From CAYLNM01 sp964385045 (GTDB taxonomy: Bacteria; Planctomycetota; Phycisphaerae; Phycisphaerales; SM1A02), in assembly GCA_964385045.1 (NCBI GenBank), contig CAYLNM010000032.1, positions 1-30,358 of the forward strand: 30,358 bases of DNA, written 5' to 3'. Shown piece after piece: positions 17,148 through 24,393 of the stretch. The position numbers and the translations under genes were made by a program. Every line of letters starts with the position of its first letter. Positions within the stretch are counted from its first letter, which is position 1. Below the pieces are notes generated by a model. It searched no databases, was not told the origin of the DNA, and worked only from the letters and a program-made list of their open reading frames with translations.

Positions 17148-18395
17148 TCAGTCGCGGGCGACCGGCCGATCCGCCGCCGGATCGCCGAAGGGACTCGCGG
17201 GTGGCGAACCCGCTCCGACGAGCTCGACGGACGGGGCGACGGCGGCGAACGCTGCCCGGACCCGAGGCGCATCGAGGTCGGTGCCCCAGACCGTCACGCT
17301 CGCCAGGGCGGGCAGGCCCAGCAGCGGCCGCGTCAGCTTTGCGTCGACCGCGGTCTCGTGCAGCAGCACCTGCTCGACCCACGGCACGCGGCGGAGCACG
17401 ACGGCGGCGTCGCCGGAGTCCGCGGTCGGGTCGTCGATCCGCAGCGTGGTCACCGCGGACAGCCGTGGCACCTCGGCCCAGGCGAAGCCGTCGCCGCCCG
17501 TCACCACCAGCTCGACGATCCGCGGGGCGAGGCGCCGCAGGAGGGCGAGGCTCCCGGCGTCGAGCGCGGCCGCGTCGACCTCGGCCCGCAGGGGCACCGG
17601 GCGATCGACGGGCGCGGCGTCGGGATGCCACGGCGGCGCGGGCGGAGCGAGGGCGACGAGGTGCACGCCGCGCGGCGCGGGCGGCGTCCCGGTGGACGCC
17701 GGCGGGACCGGGGCGGCGTCGGGCGGGGGCGACGCGGTGCCGGCCGCGGCCGCCGTGTCCGCGGGGCGCGCGAGCGGCCGAGCCGCGGCACCGGTGGTGG
17801 CGGCGGGCGGGGCAGCCCCGCCGGATGCGTCCGGCCCGCGCCGCGGCTCCGGCTCCCTCGGGGTCTCCGGCTCGGCCGCGAGTCGCGCCAGGGCGTCGGC
17901 CGCGGGCTGGAGCGGCGCCGGCACCGCGTCCGCCATCGGCACGGCCCCCCGGCTCATCGTCACGCCGAGCAGCGTGGTGACGGCGAGCAGCCCGGCCGCC
18001 GCCCCGAGGCCCCCGGTGCGGGCGACGGCGGCCGCAAGGCGTCCGCGGCGGGGCGTCGCGACGTCCGCCACCGCCACGAGGGCGAGCACGCCGACGAGCG
18101 CGATGCCGAGTGCGCGGTGCCGTCGCGCGGTCTCGTCGACGCCGGCCGCGGCGGCCGCGACCGCTCCGCTCGCGTCCGCGAGCAGCCAGCCGCTGATCGC
18201 CGCCGCCGCGGCCGCGAGGGCGGTGGTGATCCAGAGCGCCGTGCGAAGCAGGCGCGATCCGGCGTCCCGCTGGACGAACGCGACGAACTCCGCCACCGCG
18301 ACCGCCGCGAGCAGGCCGACGGGCAGCCATGCGAGGCCCCCGTGGAACCGTCCGAGCATCGATCGCCAGTCGTCCGTGACCGCCGCCTCCAGCAT
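17148..18395 (-). CDS. Membrane protein, DUF2231-like N-terminus with leucine-rich-repeat-like C-terminus
   Basis: This 415-residue protein begins with four hydrophobic spans (about 15-165), the first preceded by WRSMLGRFHGGLAWLP. This resembles the DUF2231 pattern with its conserved His before span 1, and a second His lies before span 3 (RRHRALGIAL). A Pro/Ala/Thr-rich linker (about 170-275) leads to a C-terminal domain of leucine-rich-repeat-like strands (LAPRIVELVVTGGD, LSAVTTLRIDDP, LPALASVTVWGTDL). Planctomycetes often join a cytochrome c domain, DUF2231 and LRRs in one protein; here no CxxCH is present. Start ATG at 18395 has GGAGG upstream (plus-strand CCTCC 18401-18405). Function unknown; the DUF2231 call is by pattern and moderate. 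Confidence 0.7.
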   Translation of the reverse strand: MLEAAVTDDWRSMLGRFHGGLAWLPVGLLAAVAVAEFVAFVQRDAGSRLLRTALWITTALAAAAAAISGWLLADASGAVAAAAAGVDETARRHRALGIALVGVLALVAVADVATPRRGRLAAAVARTGGLGAAAGLLAVTTLLGVTMSRGAVPMADAVPAPLQPAADALARLAAEPETPREPEPRRGPDASGGAAPPAATTGAAARPLARPADTAAAAGTASPPPDAAPVPPASTGTPPAPRGVHLVALAPPAPPWHPDAAPVDRPVPLRAEVDAAALDAGSLALLRRLAPRIVELVVTGGDGFAWAEVPRLSAVTTLRIDDPTADSGDAAVVLRRVPWVEQVLLHETAVDAKLTRPLLGLPALASVTVWGTDLDAPRVRAAFAAVAPSVELVGAGSPPASPFGDPAADRPVARD

Positions 18396-18911
18396 GCCGA
18401 CCTCCGTGTCGTCGTGTTCGCGCGGGTCGCGGGCACGGTAGCACGGCCGCGGCGGCTCCCGGAGGTCGCCGGGCGTGGTCGCGGCGGTCCTCGCCGGGAA
18501 CCGGCGGCGTGCGCCGGCCGGCGCCCCCACGCTCGCGCAGGATCGCGGTTCGGGCGGCATCGCCCCGCGATCGCGCCGGAATCGCCGGGGATCTCACGGC
18601 CCGGGGTGGCGAAGGGCCCCCCGGGCCGTCTACGGTGTCCGAAACGCGTGACTTCGCGCCGCCGATCGCCGCGGCCGCCCTTCGCGGCCGTGCGGGCGAT
18701 CTCCTCCGCCCGCCCCGGGCGGGGCCGGCCGCGGAGTCGAGTCGCCGGCCGCGGGTCTGCCCGCACCGTCCATCAGCCGGCGTCTCTTCGTCGCCCCGCT
18801 CCCGACGCACGCCCGCGTGCGGCGTCGCGACTCGCCCCACCGTCGGCCCTCGTCGGGGGGTGGCTCGTTCGTCGGGATCGTGCGACCGGTCCGCCAACGG
18901 AGCCCCACTGC
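18396..18911. other. Divergent intergenic region, 516 bp
   Basis: On the minus strand an extended -10-like TGCTACCGT (plus-strand 18435-18443) would place the start of the DUF2231-like mRNA about 33 nt before its ATG. On the plus strand a weak TACGGT occurs at 18631-18636, far from the dioxygenase start. A 10-bp direct repeat CCGGCCGCGG lies at 18725-18734 and 18745-18754. No conserved ORF or RNA gene was recognised. Confidence 0.4.
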
Positions 18912-19946
18912 ATGACCGATCTGCTCGGCGTCCACCACGTCACCGTCCTCGCCCGCGACCCGATCGCGAACCTCCGGTTCACGATCGACGCCCTGGGCCT
19001 GCGGCTCGTCCGCCGCAGCGTCTGCGAGCAGGATCCCTCGACGTATCACCTCTTCTACGGTGACCGCACGGGTACGCCGGGCACGATCCTGACCTTCCGC
19101 CCGGACCGGTCCGCCGAGCGGTCCCGCGACGGCACGGCCGAGGTCGGCCGGATCCTCATGGGCGTGCCCGAGGGCACGCTCGCCCAGTGGCGGGATCGCA
19201 TCCAGGCCCGCGGAGCGAAGGTCACCGAAGTCCCGGAGCGGCGGATTCGCGGCCCCTTCGGCGGCGACCGCGTCGAGTTCACCGATCCCGACGGCACCCG
19301 CCTCGCCCTCGTCGAGACGCCGGGCCCGGCCTCGCCGTGGCCGCATCCGGAGATCGACGCCGGCATCCAGCCCACCGGCCTCGCCGCGGTGTCGATCGAC
19401 GTGCCCGCCCCCGACGAGACCTCGGCCTTCCTGCAGGAGGTCCTCGGCTTCACCCGCTGGCGCGACCCCGAGGGCGGCGCCGGCGATGCGTCCGACGCCG
19501 GGCTCGCGACCTGGTACCAGCTGCACGAGGGCGGTCCGGGTCGCCTGCTGGAGCTGTGCCGCCGGGCGGGTGAGCCGGCCGACGCCGGGGCCGGCTTCGT
19601 CCAGCACGTGGCGTGGCGGGTCGCCGACCGTGCCGCGCTCGACCGGGTGGCCCAGAAGCTGATGGAGGCGGGCCTCACCCCTACCCCCGTCACCGACCAC
19701 GGCGCGTTCGAGTCGACGAGCGTCCGCATCCCGGGCGGCGTCCGCTTCGCCTTCGCGACCGACGGCCCCGGCTTCATCGCCGGGACGCCAGAGTCCCGCC
19801 TCGGCAGGACGCTGGAGCTGCCCGAGTCGCTCGAGGAGCGTCGCCGCGAGATCCAGCAGGAGCTCGTGCCCGGCGCCGATCAGTTCGACCGCGTGCTCCG
19901 CGTCGTGAGCGAGCCGATGGAGCTGGCCGGCAGCAACAGCGGCTGA
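18912..19946 (+). CDS. Degenerate PcpA/MhqO-like VOC dioxygenase homolog, active site lost
   Basis: This 344-residue protein is paralogous along its full length to the dioxygenase at 20117-21106 and to the LinE/PcpA/MhqO family, Fe(II) enzymes that cleave hydroquinone rings. Both vicinal-oxygen-chelate halves are recognisable: HHVT at 8-11, TYHLFYGDRTGTPGTI in the first half, QHVAWRV at 231-237 and ATDGPGF near the end. Compared with the paralog, the third iron ligand Glu is Ala280, the active-site Tyr is Ser270, the Arg is His263, and the second-shell His is Gln231. Iron-ligand histidines His9 and His232 remain. The reading frame is intact, so it is maintained as a protein rather than being a pseudogene, but ordinary ring cleavage looks unlikely. 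It could be a binding protein or have a new activity. Confidence 0.85.
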   Translation: MTDLLGVHHVTVLARDPIANLRFTIDALGLRLVRRSVCEQDPSTYHLFYGDRTGTPGTILTFRPDRSAERSRDGTAEVGRILMGVPEGTLAQWRDRIQARGAKVTEVPERRIRGPFGGDRVEFTDPDGTRLALVETPGPASPWPHPEIDAGIQPTGLAAVSIDVPAPDETSAFLQEVLGFTRWRDPEGGAGDASDAGLATWYQLHEGGPGRLLELCRRAGEPADAGAGFVQHVAWRVADRAALDRVAQKLMEAGLTPTPVTDHGAFESTSVRIPGGVRFAFATDGPGFIAGTPESRLGRTLELPESLEERRREIQQELVPGADQFDRVLRVVSEPMELAGSNSG

Positions 19947-19982
19947 TCACCGGCCCGCGCCGCCCGCCACCGGACCATCCCC

Positions 19983-20015
19983 CGCCGCCGCCGACTCCCC
20001 GAGCCGGCGGCGGCG
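19983..20015. terminator. 11-bp GC hairpin after the first dioxygenase homolog
   Basis: CGCCGCCGCCG (19983-19993) pairs perfectly with CGGCGGCGGCG (20005-20015) around an 11-nt loop, 37 bp after the stop codon. It may attenuate or end transcription before the second paralog, which has its own -10-like TACCCT at 20053-20058. The arms are simple-sequence triplets, so chance occurrence is possible. Confidence 0.4.
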
Positions 20016-20116
20016 TCGCGCGCGCCCGGCCGCCCGGCCGACGGAGCGGTCGTACCCTGTGCGGCGGCGCGACGGAGCCGCGGCGTTCGCGCGACCCCGG
20101 GGCCCGGAGCCCGTCC

Positions 20117-21106
20117 ATGAGCGACCTGCTCGGCATCCACCACGTCACCGCCCTGTCGAAGGACGGCGTCGGCAACGTCCGCTTCCACGCCGGCGTGCTC
20201 GGCCTGCGGCCGGTCAAGCGGACCGTGAACTTCGACGATCCCTCGACCTGGCACCTGTACTTCGCCGACCGCCGGGGCACTCCCGGCACGACGATGACGT
20301 ACTTCCCGCACCCGATGGCGGCGCGGGAGGATCGCGACGCCGCCGGGCAGACGCTGCGGACGGTCCTCGCGGCTCCGCCCGGCACGCTGGCGGCGTGGCG
20401 GGACCGGCTCGCGGCCGCGGGCGTCGAGGTGCGGGAGGAGCACGGCGAGCTCGTCTTCGAGGAGCCCGACGGCACGCGGCTCGGGATCGCGGAGGACGCG
20501 GGCGACGAGCGGACGGACACCGCGGCGTGGGAGGCGGCACCGGTCCCGGCCGAGCAGCAGCTCCGCGGCTTCGACCGCGTGGTCATCGGCGTGCGCGACG
20601 ACGAGGTCGACGCGGTGGCGGAGGGGCTCGTGGCCACGCTCGGCTTCGCGGACGACGGACCCGCCCCGGGCGGCGGACGACGGCTGGTGCTCGGCGGCGG
20701 CGGACCGGGGCGGCGGCTCGACGTGCGGCCGGCGCCGGTCGCGGCCCGCGGCCGCGTGCGGATGGGCACGGGCTCGGTGCACCACGTGGCGTGGCGGGTG
20801 CCCGACGAGGCGGCGCACGGACGGGTGCGGCAGCGGCTCGTCGACGCCGGGCTCCAGCCCACCGAGGTGATCGACCGCGACTACTTTCTCGCGATCTACT
20901 GCCGCATGCCCGGCGGGCTGATCTTCGAGTTCTCGACCGATGGGCCCGGCTTCACCGCGGACGAGCCCGAGGAGACGCTCGGCGCGTCGCTGCGGCTGCC
21001 GGCCCGGTACGAGCCGCATCGCGGCGAGATCGAGGCGCGGCTGCAGCCGTCGCGCGCGGAGCTGGACGCGGCGATGGCCGAGGTCGAGGCGCGGCCCCGT
21101 GCCTGA
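20117..21106 (+). CDS. Ring-cleaving dioxygenase, PcpA/LinE/MhqO family (VOC superfamily)
   Basis: This 329-residue enzyme belongs to the Fe(II) dioxygenases that open hydroquinone-type rings. The family's ligand set can be read: His9 (in GIHHVTAL), His223 (in VHHVAWRV) and Glu271 (in GGLIFEFSTDGPGF). The surrounding residues correspond in spacing to PcpA His10, Thr13, His226, Arg259 and Tyr266 as I recall that numbering: His8, Thr11, His222, Arg254, Tyr261. This copy is therefore predicted active. It follows its degenerate paralog by 170 bp and overlaps the esterase gene by 8 bp. In Bacillus, mhqO-type dioxygenases and mhqD-type esterases protect against quinones, so a similar aromatic-detoxification role is likely. 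The natural substrate is not known. Confidence 0.9.
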   Translation: MSDLLGIHHVTALSKDGVGNVRFHAGVLGLRPVKRTVNFDDPSTWHLYFADRRGTPGTTMTYFPHPMAAREDRDAAGQTLRTVLAAPPGTLAAWRDRLAAAGVEVREEHGELVFEEPDGTRLGIAEDAGDERTDTAAWEAAPVPAEQQLRGFDRVVIGVRDDEVDAVAEGLVATLGFADDGPAPGGGRRLVLGGGGPGRRLDVRPAPVAARGRVRMGTGSVHHVAWRVPDEAAHGRVRQRLVDAGLQPTEVIDRDYFLAIYCRMPGGLIFEFSTDGPGFTADEPEETLGASLRLPARYEPHRGEIEARLQPSRAELDAAMAEVEARPRA

Positions 21107-21839
21107 GGCCGCCTGGGCCGCCCCGCTGGCCGGCGACGTGCCGCCGCCGCACGGCGGAGGACGGATCGCGGTGGCGGGCCCGCCGCCGGCCGAGGCCCGG
21201 CTGACCGCGATCCTGCTCCACGGCCGCGGGGCGGCGGCGGACGACATGCTCGGCCTCGCCCGGGCGCTCGACCTCACCGACGTCGCCTGGATCTGTCCCG
21301 AGGCGGCAAGCCGGACGTGGTACCCGGCGAGCTTCCTCGCCGAGCCGGCGGTGAACGCCGCCGGCGTCGCGTCGGCCCACGCCCTCCTCGAGTCGATCGT
21401 GACCGGCCTTGCGGACGTCGGCGTGCCGCCCCCGCGGATCGCCCTCGGCGGCTTCTCACAGGGAGCGTGCCTCGCGACGACCCACGCGTGGCGGCACCCG
21501 CGGCGCTACGCGGCGGTGATCGGACTCACGGGCGGGCTCATCGGGCCGCCGGAGACGGCGTTCGACGTGCCGGATCTCGTCGTCGCGCCGGGCGGCCCCG
21601 CTGCGCCGTCCGACCTCGCCGAGCCGGGGGCCGGCTCGCTCGCCCGCGTCCCGGTGCTGCTGGCCTCCGGCGATCCCGATCCGCACGTGCCGTGGCCCCG
21701 GGTCGAGGAGACGGCCTCGGTGCTCGGGGCGATGGGGGCGGCGGTGGAGACGATGCGCCTGCCCGGCCGACCGCACACCGTCATCGCCCAGGAGGTGCGG
21801 CGGGCGCGGGCGATCCTCGGCGCCGAAGGCGCCGCCTGA
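21099..21839 (+). CDS. Phospholipase/carboxylesterase-family alpha/beta hydrolase (MhqD-like)
   Basis: This 246-residue serine hydrolase has the catalytic triad in order: Ser120 in GGFSQGA, Asp192 in SGDPDPHVPW and His226 in GRPHTV. An oxyanion-loop LLHGRGAAADDM precedes them. The family includes YpfH/YtpA-like carboxylesterases and Bacillus MhqD, encoded beside quinone dioxygenases. The GTG start at 21099 lies inside the end of the dioxygenase gene (8-bp overlap), so the pair is translationally coupled and probably acts in one pathway, perhaps hydrolysing ring-cleavage products or ester substrates. Confidence 0.87.
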   Translation: MPEAAWAAPLAGDVPPPHGGGRIAVAGPPPAEARLTAILLHGRGAAADDMLGLARALDLTDVAWICPEAASRTWYPASFLAEPAVNAAGVASAHALLESIVTGLADVGVPPPRIALGGFSQGACLATTHAWRHPRRYAAVIGLTGGLIGPPETAFDVPDLVVAPGGPAAPSDLAEPGAGSLARVPVLLASGDPDPHVPWPRVEETASVLGAMGAAVETMRLPGRPHTVIAQEVRRARAILGAEGAA

Positions 21840-21846
21840 GCGCCGG

Positions 21847-21852
21847 TATCCT
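21847..21852 (+). promoter_or_regulatory. Candidate -10 box for a leaderless inositol-phosphatase mRNA
   Basis: TATCCT ends 6 bases before the ATG at 21859, and no Shine-Dalgarno is present between them. Initiation seven bases past the box would fall on the A of ATG, giving a leaderless message. The same TATCCT hexamer occurs before the NADAR gene at 25477. Confidence 0.4.
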
Positions 21853-21858
21853 TCGGCG

Positions 21859-22713
21859 ATGAGCAGCTTCTCCGCGCCCGCCGTTCCGTCCCCCGAGATC
21901 CAGGACGCGGCGGCGGACCGCCTCGAGCTCGCCCGGACCGCGGCGGCCGAGGTCGCGGTCATGGCCCTCGCGGTCTACCAGTCGCCCGAGCTCGCCACCG
22001 ACCGCAAGGCCGACGGCTCGCTCGTCACCCCGGTCGACCGCGACGGCGAGCGGCGGATCCGCGCCCTGGTGGCGGAGCGATTCGCGGACGACGCGATCCT
22101 CGGGGAGGAGCACGGGGCGACCGGCGGCACCAGCGGCTGGACGTGGGTGATCGACCCGATCGACGGGACGCGGTCGTTCGTGCACGGGATGCCGAGCTTC
22201 TGCACGCTCATCGGGATCGAGCACGAGGGCGTGCCGATCGCGGGGCTCGCCACGTGGCCCGCCCTCGGCGAGGCGGTGAGCGCGATCCGCGGCCGCGGGG
22301 CGACGTGGCGGACGCGGGCCGGAGCGGACCGGCCGTGCCGCGTGAGCGCGATCACCGCGGTGGAGCGGGCGACGATCGAGCTCGGGGCGCCGACGAGCTT
22401 CGCCGGCGTGGGCCGCGGCGACGCCCACCCGCGGTTCGCGGGCGCGGTCCGCCGGATCCGCGGCTGGGACGACGGCCTCGCCTTCGGCCTCGTGGCCACC
22501 GGCCGCGTCGACGGGGCGGTGCAGTGCGGCCTGTCCCGGTGGGACCTCTCGGCGTTCGTGCCCGTCATGGCCGAGGCCGGCGGCGTGATCACGGCCTGGG
22601 ACGGCGGCGACCCGCTCGGCCCGCCCGGGTGCGTGCTCGCGGGGCCGCCGGAGCTCGTCCACGGACTCGCCGGGCTCACCGGCACCGCGGGCGCGATGCA
22701 CCGGGCGGACTGA
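21859..22713 (+). CDS. Inositol monophosphatase family protein, possibly histidinol-phosphatase HisN
   Basis: This 284-residue Mg2+-dependent phosphatase shows the family metal-binding motifs: GEEHG (about residues 78-82), DPIDGT at 99-104 within WVIDPIDGTRSFVHGMP, and WD at 228-229 in RWDLSAFVPVMAEAGG. The RSFVHGMP extension after DPIDGT resembles HisN-type histidinol-phosphate phosphatases more than SuhB or CysQ, so a role in histidine synthesis is the better guess, but substrate assignment by motif is weak. It starts 19 bp after the esterase stop without a Shine-Dalgarno, perhaps as a leaderless mRNA. No his genes are adjacent. Confidence 0.85.
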   Translation: MSSFSAPAVPSPEIQDAAADRLELARTAAAEVAVMALAVYQSPELATDRKADGSLVTPVDRDGERRIRALVAERFADDAILGEEHGATGGTSGWTWVIDPIDGTRSFVHGMPSFCTLIGIEHEGVPIAGLATWPALGEAVSAIRGRGATWRTRAGADRPCRVSAITAVERATIELGAPTSFAGVGRGDAHPRFAGAVRRIRGWDDGLAFGLVATGRVDGAVQCGLSRWDLSAFVPVMAEAGGVITAWDGGDPLGPPGCVLAGPPELVHGLAGLTGTAGAMHRAD

Positions 22714-22753
22714 GGCCCGGGCCCGGGCGCGTTGACCGAAGGTCGCGGCTCCG

Positions 22754-22827
22754 TGAGCGATAGGGCGAGGCGCTATCGATCATTTCAGGGCCTATAATGA
22801 GCGATAGAGGCAAGGACTCTCGCTCAT
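22754..22827 (+). promoter_or_regulatory. Promoter and operator-like repeats upstream of fic
   Basis: A perfect -10 box TATAAT lies at 22793-22798; no good -35 is visible 16-18 bases upstream. TGAGCGATAG occurs twice in direct orientation, at 22754-22763 and 22798-22807, the second touching the -10 box. Inverted partners follow each copy: CTATCG at 22773-22778, and TCGCTCAT at 22820-22827. The latter makes an 8-bp-arm inverted repeat with ATGAGCGA at 22797-22804 that spans the likely start site and the ATG. The layout suggests a repressor site. The C-terminal winged helix of the Fic protein is an obvious candidate for autoregulation. Confidence 0.6.
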
Positions 22828-24013
22828 GCGTTGGAACTGGCAGCTTCCCGACTGGCCGACGTTCACGTGGCGACCGGAGCGGCTCGCCGAGGCGGAGGAG
22901 CGCTTTCTCGTCAGCGGGGGACTGGTGCTGGGCTCGCTCGAGCACCTGGACGAGGACCGCCGGGCGGGGCTTCGGGTCGAGATCCTCGGCGACGATGCTC
23001 TCGGCACCTCCGAGATCGAGGGCGAGCTGCTCGACCGCGACAGCGTCCAGTCCTCGATCCGCCGCGCCCTCGGGATGCAGCCGGTCCCCGGGGCTCGACC
23101 TCGCCCGGCCGAGGAGGGGGTCGCGGAGATGGTCGTCGACCTCCATGCCGCCTTCGATCGCGATCTCGACCAGGCCCGGCTCGGCCGTTGGCACGAGCTG
23201 GTGATGCGCGGACGGACCGATCTCGACACGATCGGCGACTATCGGCGCGGCCCTCGCCCCATGCAGGTGGTGTCGGGGCGACTCGACGCGCCGACGGTGC
23301 ACTTCGAGGCGCCGCCGTCGTCCCGCGTCCCCGCCGAGATGGACCGCTTCCTCTACTGGCTTGCCCGCACCGCCCCCGGCGAGCCGGCGGCGCTGCCACC
23401 GGTCACGCGGGCCGGACTCGCCCACGTCCACTTCGAGTGCATCCACCCGTTCGAGGACGGCAACGGCCGGATCGGGCGCGCGATCTCCGAGCAGGCGCTC
23501 GCCCGCGGGATCGGAGCCCCCGTGCCGACGGCCCTGTCCGTGACGATCCTGCGTCGTCGCCGCGAGTACTACGACGTCCTGCAGCGGGCGGGACGGACGC
23601 TCGACGCCGACGAGTGGATGGCATGGTTCGCTGGCGTCGCGCTCGAAGCCCAGGCGCGGACGCTCGCGCACGTACGCTTCATCATCCGCAAGGCTCGTCT
23701 GCTGGAAGGCCTCGCGGGCCGACTGAACCAGCGTCAGCAGAAGGTCATGCGCCGGGTGCTCGACGAGGGGCCGGACGGGTTCGAAGGCGGACTCACCGCC
23801 GGGAAGTACCTGCGGATGACCCGCACGTCGCCGGCAACGGCCCGGCGAGACCTCGGCGAGCTGGTCGAGCTCGGGGCGCTGTCGCGCACCGGCGAGCGCC
23901 GGCACACGCGGTACCACCTCACGATCCCATCGGAGCCCACGCCGCGGGTCACGATCGACGTCGCGGGGCGCGTCGTCCTCGGCGACGGAGAAGCGCCCCC
24001 GGTCAGCCGGTGA
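22826..24013 (+). CDS. Fic family protein (AMP-transferase) with DUF4172-like N-terminus and C-terminal winged helix
   Basis: Fic proteins transfer AMP (sometimes other phosphorylated groups) to Ser, Thr or Tyr of target proteins. This 395-residue protein carries the complete catalytic motif HPFEDGNGRIGR at 207-218. It also has an N-terminal autoinhibitory motif TSEIEG at 61-66 matching [S/T]xxxE[G/N], so it is a self-contained class II-type Fic. The first 80 residues, beginning RWNWQLPDWPTF, match the DUF4172 pattern of this subfamily. The C-terminal 90 residues form a winged helix (LNQRQQKVMRRVL, then TSPATARRDLGELVELGALS) suited to DNA binding. No adjacent antitoxin gene was found, consistent with internal inhibition. 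Its 3' end overlaps the RND remnant on the other strand by 11 bp. The target is unknown. Confidence 0.92.
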   Translation: MRWNWQLPDWPTFTWRPERLAEAEERFLVSGGLVLGSLEHLDEDRRAGLRVEILGDDALGTSEIEGELLDRDSVQSSIRRALGMQPVPGARPRPAEEGVAEMVVDLHAAFDRDLDQARLGRWHELVMRGRTDLDTIGDYRRGPRPMQVVSGRLDAPTVHFEAPPSSRVPAEMDRFLYWLARTAPGEPAALPPVTRAGLAHVHFECIHPFEDGNGRIGRAISEQALARGIGAPVPTALSVTILRRRREYYDVLQRAGRTLDADEWMAWFAGVALEAQARTLAHVRFIIRKARLLEGLAGRLNQRQQKVMRRVLDEGPDGFEGGLTAGKYLRMTRTSPATARRDLGELVELGALSRTGERRHTRYHLTIPSEPTPRVTIDVAGRVVLGDGEAPPVSR

Positions 24014-24270
24014 CCGCGTGCGCCGTGCCCGTCCGGGCCGGCCCGCCTCCGCCCACCAGGATCATCGCCGCCGGCACCAGCAGCAGGGCGACCACCGACG
24101 CGCCCGTGATGCCGCCCACCAGCACGATCGCGAGCGAGGGCCGGACGTCGGCGCCCACGAACAGCAGCAGGGCCGGGACGCCGCCGATGGTCGTCGCGGG
24201 GGTGGCGATCGCGCGCCGGGTGCAGCCCATGACCCGACGCACCACCGCGCCCGGGTCGCCGGCCGCGGAC
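24003..24270 (-). pseudogene. C-terminal remnant of an RND (AcrB/MdtC-type) efflux transporter
   Basis: On the minus strand about 85 codons end in a normal stop at 24003 and read like the last two membrane spans of an RND pump. The first part, GAVVRRVMGCTRRAIATPAT, corresponds to the loop and start of the penultimate span. Next come TIGGVPALLLFVGADVRPS and IVLVGGITGASVVALLLVPA, the usual final spans and terminal VP motif. A full RND protein has more than 1000 residues. Upstream the frame continues as low-complexity sequence without RND similarity, and the mccF gene occupies the other strand. This is best read as a deletion remnant. An ATG at 24230 could start a 75-residue peptide, but no Shine-Dalgarno supports it. 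The remnant fills most of the 380-bp gap between fic and mccF. Confidence 0.65.
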
Positions 24271-24393
24271 CGCGGGTCGGCCCGCACCGCCGCCGGCCGG
24301 TGCCCGTTCCGCTCGAGTTCGATCGGGGTATCGTCCGATCCCCCGGAGGCGGCCGCGGCACGGGCCCGCCCTCCGGACCCCGGACGCCGCTCG

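Noticed and set aside
22826..24013. Fic toxin-antitoxin pair with a separate antitoxin
   Set aside because: No small antitoxin ORF precedes or follows it, and an inhibitory [S/T]xxxE[G/N] motif is present inside the protein.
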